This document shows positions 51,330-56,485 of a DNA stretch of 56,485 nucleotides, in pieces. Both the position numbers and the translations under genes were made by a program. Each line of letters opens with the position of its first letter. Positions within the stretch are counted from its first letter, which is position 1. This stretch comes from Pseudomonas floridensis (lineage in GTDB: Bacteria > Pseudomonadota > Gammaproteobacteria > Pseudomonadales > Pseudomonadaceae), in the NCBI RefSeq assembly GCF_002087235.1, contig NZ_MUIO01000067.1:1-56485 (forward strand). Direction: 5' to 3'. Under the pieces are notes generated by a model, which saw only the letters and a list, made by a program, of their open reading frames with translations, had not been told where the DNA came from and did not search any database.

Positions 51330-52406
51330 ATGCGCCTTTGGACAGACACCCGCATTCTGCAACTCTTCGGAATCGAAGTGCCCATCCTTCACGCCCCGAT
51401 GGCGGGCGCAACCGGACCGTCCATGGCCATTGCCGTCGCGAACGCAGGAGGACTGGCCTCCTTGCCGTGCGCCCTGCTCACCCTGGACCAGGTCAGCGAG
51501 GAAGTGGCCGTTTTCCGCCAAAACAGCGCGGCGCCGCTGAACCTGAATTTCTTCTGCCACCAGCCGCCCGTTGCCGATGCGTTACAGGCCGAACGCTGGA
51601 AACAGGCGCTCAAGCCCTACTACGAAGAGTTGGGTGCCGATTTCGACGCACCGACGCCGGTCTCCAATCGCGCACCCTTCGACCAAGACAGCTGTGCGCT
51701 GGTCGAGCGCGTAAGGCCTGAAGTCGTGAGCTTTCATTTTGGCCTTCCCGAACAGACCCTGCTGGATCGCGTTCGCGCCACTGGAGCGAAAATCATCGCC
51801 TCGGCGACCACCGTGGAAGAAGCAGTCTGGCTGGAACGTCAGGGTTGCGATGCCATCATTGCCATGGGTTATGAGGCGGGCGGCCATCGTGGGCTGTTTC
51901 TCAGTGACCAGTTGCATACTCAGGTCGGTACGTTCGCACTGGTTCCTCAGGTCGTCGACGCCGTGAGCGTGCCGGTGATCGCGGCCGGCGGCATAGCCGA
52001 TGGACGTGGCGTCGCAGCCGCAATGGTGCTGGGCGCAGCGGCGGTTCAGGTCGGAACGGCTTACCTGTTCTGCCCGGAGGCCAAGGTCAGTGCACCGCAT
52101 AGGCATGCGTTGAGCACCGCCCGAGACAGCGACACCGGCGTGACCAATATTTTCACTGGCCGCCCGGCACGGGGCATCATGAACCGGGTCATGCGTGAAG
52201 TCGGCCCCATGAGCCCGCTCGCCCCCACCTTCCCGCTCGCCGGGGGTGCGCTGATGCCATTGAGGGCCAAGGCCGAACCGCAAGGCAGTGGCGACTTCAT
52301 GAACCTCTGGGCGGGCCAGGCAGTCGGTATCAAGCATTCGCTCGGTGCGGCCGAACTCACACGGCAATTGGCCGAGGATGCACTGAGAATTCTGAGCCAC
52401 GCATGA
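51330..52406 (+). CDS. Nitronate monooxygenase (2-nitropropane dioxygenase family)
   Basis: A 358-residue FMN-dependent TIM-barrel enzyme. The family's VPILHAPMAGATGPSMAIAV N-terminus, the FMN/base region MGYEAGGHRGLF and the phosphate-binding VIAAGGIADGRGVAAAMVLGA are clear. It oxidises alkyl nitronates such as propionate-3-nitronate. The ATG at 51330 follows AGGAG. It is divergent from acuR; the shared spacer contains an AcuR-type operator, so co-regulation with acuI is possible. The natural substrate is unknown. Confidence 0.88.
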   Translation: MRLWTDTRILQLFGIEVPILHAPMAGATGPSMAIAVANAGGLASLPCALLTLDQVSEEVAVFRQNSAAPLNLNFFCHQPPVADALQAERWKQALKPYYEELGADFDAPTPVSNRAPFDQDSCALVERVRPEVVSFHFGLPEQTLLDRVRATGAKIIASATTVEEAVWLERQGCDAIIAMGYEAGGHRGLFLSDQLHTQVGTFALVPQVVDAVSVPVIAAGGIADGRGVAAAMVLGAAAVQVGTAYLFCPEAKVSAPHRHALSTARDSDTGVTNIFTGRPARGIMNRVMREVGPMSPLAPTFPLAGGALMPLRAKAEPQGSGDFMNLWAGQAVGIKHSLGAAELTRQLAEDALRILSHA

Positions 52407-52432
52407 AACATTGCTTTCAGAAAGGAGAAGGA

Positions 52433-52458
52433 TCGCTATATATTTAAATATATAGCGA
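52433..52458. promoter_or_regulatory. Probable ModE operator upstream of modABC
   Basis: A 26-bp perfect palindrome whose left half is TCGCTATATATTT lies 50 bp before modA. ModE sites contain CGnTATAT...ATATAnCG-type dyads, so this is very likely the molybdate-responsive operator. modE itself is not in the window. Confidence 0.8.
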
Positions 52459-52508
52459 AACGCCTCCAGCCCGGTGGCGCACCCTTCAAACCTTCATGGA
52501 GCTGTTAC

Positions 52509-53276
52509 ATGCCTGCGTTCCCGCTGCGAGCCTTTTTGACGTCCTCTGTTCTCATGCTGGCTGCATCGGGCGCGCCATGCGCCCTGGCCGATGAAGTTCA
52601 AGTGGCGGTCGCCGCCAACTTCACCGCGCCTGTACAGGCGATTGCCAAGGACTTCGAACGGGACACCGGACACAAACTGGTTGCAGCTTTCGGAGCCACC
52701 GGCCAGATATACACCCAGATCAAGAATGGCGCGCCGTTCGAAGTGTTTCTGTCGGCTGATGACACCACACCGGCAAAACTCGAGCAGGAAGGCGACACCG
52801 TGAAGGGATCACGTTTCACTTATGCGGTCGGCACACTCGCGCTGTGGTCTGCACAGCCAGGCTACGTTGACGCCAAGGGTGACGTACTCAAGGGCGATCA
52901 GTACCAGCATCTGTCCATCGCCAATCCGAAGACTGCGCCTTATGGACTGGCGGCCACACAGGTGCTGGACAGGCTACAACTGACTGACGCCACACGGTCC
53001 AGAATCGTCGAAGGCCAAAGCATCACCCAGGCCTACCAGTTCGTGTCCACCGGCAACGCGGAACTGGGCTTCGTCGCGCTGTCGCAGATCTACAAGGACG
53101 GAAAACTCACCAGCGGCTCGGCCTGGATCGTACCGGCCGCCCTTCACGACCCGATCAGACAAGATGCGGTAATCCTTAACAAGGGCAAGGACAGCGCTGC
53201 CGCCAAGGCCCTGGTCGAGTACCTCAAAGGCCCACAGGCCGCGGCCATCATCAGATCGTTCGGATACCAGTTGTAA
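52509..53276 (+). CDS. modA: Molybdate ABC transporter substrate-binding protein
   Basis: A 255-residue periplasmic binding protein. A signal peptide ends near ALADE (about residue 28), followed by the ModA signature VQVAVAANFTAPVQAIAKDF and the ligand region FGATGQIYTQIKNGAPFEVF. It captures molybdate (or tungstate). GGAG lies seven bases before the ATG. It is the first gene of modABC, directly abutting modB, behind a palindromic operator. Confidence 0.95.
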   Translation: MPAFPLRAFLTSSVLMLAASGAPCALADEVQVAVAANFTAPVQAIAKDFERDTGHKLVAAFGATGQIYTQIKNGAPFEVFLSADDTTPAKLEQEGDTVKGSRFTYAVGTLALWSAQPGYVDAKGDVLKGDQYQHLSIANPKTAPYGLAATQVLDRLQLTDATRSRIVEGQSITQAYQFVSTGNAELGFVALSQIYKDGKLTSGSAWIVPAALHDPIRQDAVILNKGKDSAAAKALVEYLKGPQAAAIIRSFGYQL

Positions 53277-53957
53277 ATGCCGCTGGGAAGCGCTGACATC
53301 GCGGCGATCTGGCTGACGCTGAAGCTGGCGTCGCTGACCACCGTGATCCTGCTGATCGTCGGCACGCCCATCGCACTGTGGCTGACGCATACCCGGTCAT
53401 GGCTCAAGGGCCCGGTCGGCGCCATCGTCGCCCTGCCCCTGGTGCTGCCGCCCACGGTGATCGGGTTTTACCTGCTGTTGCTGCTAGGCCCTAACGGTGC
53501 CGTTGGGCAACTGACCCAAAGCCTGGGCCTGGGAACGCTGACCTTCAGCTTTACCGGGCTGGTCATCGGCTCGGTTCTGTACTCGATGCCCTTCGTGGTT
53601 CAGCCATTGCAGAATGCCTTTTCGGCCATCGGCACGCGCCCGCTCGAAGTGGCCGCCACGTTGCGGGCCGGTCCTTGGGACACGTTTTTCAGCGTAATCC
53701 TGCCGCTGGCCAGACCCGGCTTTATTACCGGGGCGATTTTGGGGTTTGCCCACACGGTCGGCGAATTCGGGGTGGTATTGATGATCGGTGGCAACATCCC
53801 GGAAAAGACCCGCGTGGTATCGGTGCAGATTTTCGACCATGTCGAATCCATGGAATACCTGCAAGCGCACTGGCTGGCCGGGGCGATGCTGGTGTTTTCG
53901 TTTGTGGTGCTGCTGGCGCTCTATTCCAGCGGCAAAGCCAGACAGGGATGGAGTTGA
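53277..53957 (+). CDS. modB: Molybdate ABC transporter permease
   Basis: A 226-residue permease with about five to six helices. The permease EAA-like loop (RPLEVAATLRAGPWDTFFSVILPLARPG) is present, and VGEFGVVLMIGGNIPEKTRV is typical of ModB. The ATG directly follows the modA stop with no gap, so translation is probably coupled. An inner-membrane partner of ModC. Confidence 0.95.
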   Translation: MPLGSADIAAIWLTLKLASLTTVILLIVGTPIALWLTHTRSWLKGPVGAIVALPLVLPPTVIGFYLLLLLGPNGAVGQLTQSLGLGTLTFSFTGLVIGSVLYSMPFVVQPLQNAFSAIGTRPLEVAATLRAGPWDTFFSVILPLARPGFITGAILGFAHTVGEFGVVLMIGGNIPEKTRVVSVQIFDHVESMEYLQAHWLAGAMLVFSFVVLLALYSSGKARQGWS

Positions 53958-53960
53958 CTC

Positions 53961-55049
53961 ATGCCGCCGTCCATTGAAGTGCGACTGCACATGGCTTACC
54001 CCGACTTCCGGGTGAATGTCGACCTGACGCTGCCTGGCAGCGGAGTCACGGCGCTTTACGGCCCCTCGGGCTCGGGGAAGACCACCTGCCTGCGCTGTAT
54101 CGCCGGGCTCGAGAAGGCCGGTCAGGCCTTCATCCGCATCAACGATGAAGTCTGGCAAGACAGCGACAACGGCTTGTTTCTGGCCCCACACAAACGGGCG
54201 ATCGGTTATGTGTTTCAGGAAGCCAGTCTGCTCGCGCACTTGTCAGTAAGGAAGAACCTGGAGTTCGGTTTCAAGCGCATAGCGCATGACGCGCGCAACA
54301 TTCAGGTGTCGCAGGCCGCTGAGCTGCTGGGCATTGATCACCTGCTGGAGCGGCATCCGGACAAGCTCTCCGGCGGCGAACGTCAACGGGTCGGCATCGC
54401 CCGTGCGCTGTTGACCAGCCCAAGACTGATGCTGCTCGACGAACCACTCTCGGCGCTGGACAGCAGGCGCAAAAGCGAGATCCTGCCGTATCTGGAGCGT
54501 CTGCACCGGGAACTCGACATTCCCATGCTGTACGTCAGTCACGCGCAGGACGAGGTTGCACGTCTGGCTGATCACATGGTGCTGCTTGAAGCTGGCAACG
54601 TACTGGCCAGCGGACCGATTGGTGAAACCCTCGCGCGCCTGGACCTGCCGCTGGCGATGGGTAACGATGCCGGTGTGGTGATAGAGGGCGCTGTCAGTGA
54701 ATACGACGCGCATTACCAGTTATTGACCATCACCCTGCCCGGCAGCGCCCTTTCCATGCGCGTGGCGCACGCCGAGATGCAGCCGCGCACAACGTTGCGC
54801 GTCAAGGTTCAGGCCCGGGATGTCAGCCTCAGCCTGCAGCCTGACCAGCAGAGCAGTATCCTCAACCGCTTGCCGGTGGTCGTGATGGACGAAATGGTCG
54901 CGGACAATTCGGCGCATGTACTGGTCAGGCTGGACGCGGGCGGCACACCGCTGCTGGCGCGCATCACCCGCTACTCCAGCGACCAGTTGCAATTGCATCG
55001 AGGTCAGTCGCTATGGGCACAGATCAAGGCGGTCGCCGTGCTTGCGTAA
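53961..55049 (+). CDS. modC: Molybdate ABC transporter ATP-binding protein
   Basis: A 362-residue ABC ATPase: Walker A GPSGSGKTT (34-42), Q-loop in FQEASLLAHL, signature LSGGERQRVGIARAL, Walker B LMLLDEPLSALD, and His-loop YVSHAQDEV. The C-terminal about 70 residues form a Mop/TOBE domain that binds molybdate for regulation. It starts 3 bp after modB. Energises molybdate import with ModAB. Confidence 0.95.
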   Translation: MPPSIEVRLHMAYPDFRVNVDLTLPGSGVTALYGPSGSGKTTCLRCIAGLEKAGQAFIRINDEVWQDSDNGLFLAPHKRAIGYVFQEASLLAHLSVRKNLEFGFKRIAHDARNIQVSQAAELLGIDHLLERHPDKLSGGERQRVGIARALLTSPRLMLLDEPLSALDSRRKSEILPYLERLHRELDIPMLYVSHAQDEVARLADHMVLLEAGNVLASGPIGETLARLDLPLAMGNDAGVVIEGAVSEYDAHYQLLTITLPGSALSMRVAHAEMQPRTTLRVKVQARDVSLSLQPDQQSSILNRLPVVVMDEMVADNSAHVLVRLDAGGTPLLARITRYSSDQLQLHRGQSLWAQIKAVAVLA

Positions 55050-55137
55050 TGGCATTTACCCAGTCGTCGGACGCAAATAAACGGCACCACCGAAAAAGAG
55101 CGCGGTCAGTGTTGTTAACTGTCTCTGGAATTTCGCC

Positions 55138-56193
55138 ATGCCTGACTCGACCATCATCAGCCCGCTCGCCAGCGATCTGCATTACGTAGACGACACTCAG
55201 CCCGGATTCACGCGCAAGGTCTTGCGCGGCAAATTTGCCTACTTCAATACCAAGGGCGAGCGGATCAAAGATGAGTCTGAGGTCAAGCGCATCAACGCGC
55301 TGGCGGTTCCACCCGCCTACACCGACGTGTGGATCTGCGCCGATCCCAATGGTCACTTGCAGGCCACCGGCCGCGACGCTCGTGGTCGCAAGCAGTACCG
55401 CTATCACCCTCGCTGGCGCGAGATACGCGATCAGGACAAATATTCGCGCATGATCGAGTTCGGTCATGCGCTGCCCAAGGTACGCAAGCAGATAGAAGCG
55501 CAACTTGCCCAACCGGGCATGGGTCGCGAAAAGGTCATGGCAACCGTGGTTTCGCTGCTTGATGCCACTTTGATTCGCATCGGCAACAGTCAATACGCCA
55601 AGGAAAACCGTTCCTATGGTCTGACCACCTTGCGCAATAAGCACGTGGAAGTGAAAGGCGGCCAGATTCTGTTTGAATTCCGCGGTAAAAGCGGCGTGGA
55701 GCATCGGGTCACAGTCAAGGACCGGCGACTGGCCACTGTTATCAAGCGCTGCATGGAATTGCCGGGACAGAACCTGTTTCAGTACCTGGATGATGACGGC
55801 GTGCGCCACACGGTGACTTCGTCAGACATCAACGCCTACTTGCAAAGCCTCACTGGCTCGGACTTCACAGCCAAGGATTATCGGACCTGGGCGGCAAGCG
55901 CGCTGGCACTGGCTACCTTGCAGAAGCTGCATTGGGAGCCGGAAGCCGATGCCAAAAAGCATATCGTCGACATGGTCAAAGCGGTTTCAAAACAACTGGG
56001 CAACACGCCAGCCATCTGCCGCAAGTGCTATATCCACCCTGCTGTGCTTGAGGGCTTTCTGCTCGGCAATCTGGCAAAACTCCCGCGCCTTAGACAGCGC
56101 AAGGGCCTGAGGCTTGAAGAAGTTGCCCTGGCGAGCTACCTGCGCACTTTGGCAGATCGCATAGAAGCCGAAGCAGGCAAGGTCAAGCCCTGA
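55138..56193 (+). CDS. DNA topoisomerase IB (poxvirus-type)
   Basis: A 351-residue type IB topoisomerase. The N-terminal DNA-binding part (GKFAYFNTKGERIKDESEV, PPAYTDVWIC) is followed by the tyrosine-recombinase-like catalytic core: LIRIGNSQYAKENRSYGLTT with its Arg, the Lys-bearing RGKSGVEH, and nucleophile Tyr298 in CRKCYIHPAV. It relaxes supercoils of both signs. Bacterial homologues are scattered. The ATG at 55138 has a weak GGAA ribosome site. It stands alone between modC and the edge gene. Confidence 0.93.
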   Translation: MPDSTIISPLASDLHYVDDTQPGFTRKVLRGKFAYFNTKGERIKDESEVKRINALAVPPAYTDVWICADPNGHLQATGRDARGRKQYRYHPRWREIRDQDKYSRMIEFGHALPKVRKQIEAQLAQPGMGREKVMATVVSLLDATLIRIGNSQYAKENRSYGLTTLRNKHVEVKGGQILFEFRGKSGVEHRVTVKDRRLATVIKRCMELPGQNLFQYLDDDGVRHTVTSSDINAYLQSLTGSDFTAKDYRTWAASALALATLQKLHWEPEADAKKHIVDMVKAVSKQLGNTPAICRKCYIHPAVLEGFLLGNLAKLPRLRQRKGLRLEEVALASYLRTLADRIEAEAGKVKP

Positions 56194-56219
56194 CCTTTAC
56201 GGGTAATCCGCAAGGCCGG

Positions 56220-56485
56220 TCATTGCTCGGCAGTGACCGGTGACTTCCTTGCCATACCTGATGGCTGCCTGCTACCCGTGTCGTAAGTGCTGGAAAGCTC
56301 TTCTATGGTGTTCACCAGATGACGTACAGCCTGCTGGACCTCGACGAAGATGTCGTCCGGTGCGCCTGATGCGTAACTCATCCGGTTGACGATGTTATCC
56401 AGCTCCACGCCTGTCGTGCGCCGGCTGGTCAACACGTAAAGAACATCCACCCCTACATTGGCAACGGCGGCCAGGTAATCAGCCT
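56220..56485 (-). CDS. C-terminal part of a probable Xre-family regulator, truncated by window edge
   Basis: The minus-strand frame is open from the window end to the stop at 56220. The edge part reads ADYLAAVANVGVDVLYVLTS, a stretch typical of what follows the helix-turn-helix in Xre/Cro-type regulators of Pseudomonas (the motif xDVxYVLTGxR). The DNA-binding part would lie beyond the window. The remaining tail is hydrophilic and ends KSPVTAEQ. The identity is a reasonable guess from the visible C-terminus only. Confidence 0.55.
   Translation of the reverse strand, partial: ADYLAAVANVGVDVLYVLTSRRTTGVELDNIVNRMSYASGAPDDIFVEVQQAVRHLVNTIEELSSTYDTGSRQPSGMARKSPVTAEQ

Overview
The window is high-GC, gene-dense DNA from a gamma-proteobacterium, most likely a Pseudomonas and plausibly of the P. 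syringae group. The basis is gene content and recalled synteny (gudPD with a LysR gene, the ech-vdh-fcs ferulate operon with ferR, pxpABC, acuRI, modABC, uvsE, an unusual GH13 enzyme); no database search was possible. No tRNA, rRNA, CRISPR array or insertion sequence was seen.

Layout. 1-5.6 kb: a subtilase cut by the window edge, a secreted protein of unknown role, and a glucarate module (LysR, gudP, gudD) in which both catabolic genes start with TTG. 5.6-17.5 kb: mixed metabolism and regulation, with unknown membrane proteins, an oxidoreductase/SDR/TetR group with two visible operator palindromes, the UV-damage endonuclease UvsE, 5-oxoprolinase PxpABC with a divergent LysR gene and a 17-codon leader ORF, a second LysR gene and a Rid protein. 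17.5-29.5 kb: an aryl-alcohol/hydroxycinnamate region. CalA-like and XylC-like dehydrogenases could convert coniferyl alcohol to ferulate, and Fcs, Ech and Vdh take ferulate to vanillate. A MarR regulator (FerR) and a V4R-type sigma54 activator flank the genes; a -24/-12 promoter, candidate upstream sites and Crc/Hfq-type A-rich motifs can be read in the sequence. 29.5-34.7 kb: a GH13 trehalose-synthase-like enzyme, a LysR gene broken at an A8 tract, and two DJ-1/PfpI-type genes.

34.7-47 kb holds the main discovery: a tightly packed ten-gene minus-strand operon. In transcription order it encodes a cupin, an overlapping methionyl-tRNA-synthetase-like enzyme, a DAO-family flavin oxidase, a cytosolic PBP-like protein, an N-hydroxylating monooxygenase, a fused SbnA-SbnB 2,3-diaminopropionate synthase, a large FAD/NAD(P)-binding protein, a LysE exporter, an iron-type alcohol dehydrogenase and a serine hydrolase. 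Cupin + MetRS-like + N-hydroxylase + DAO-type oxidase is the signature of hydrazine (N-N bond) synthetase pathways. Here it is joined to a diaminopropionate supply enzyme and an exporter, without NRPS, PKS or siderophore synthetase. I infer export of a small N-N-bonded amino acid.

47.4-49.6 kb: a tyrosine recombinase and a RES-Xre toxin-antitoxin pair, suggesting a mobile or variable locus. 49.5-56.5 kb: acuI/acuR with two identical operators, a nitronate monooxygenase, modABC behind a 26-bp perfect palindrome that fits ModE, a type IB topoisomerase, and the end of a probable Xre regulator cut by the window edge.
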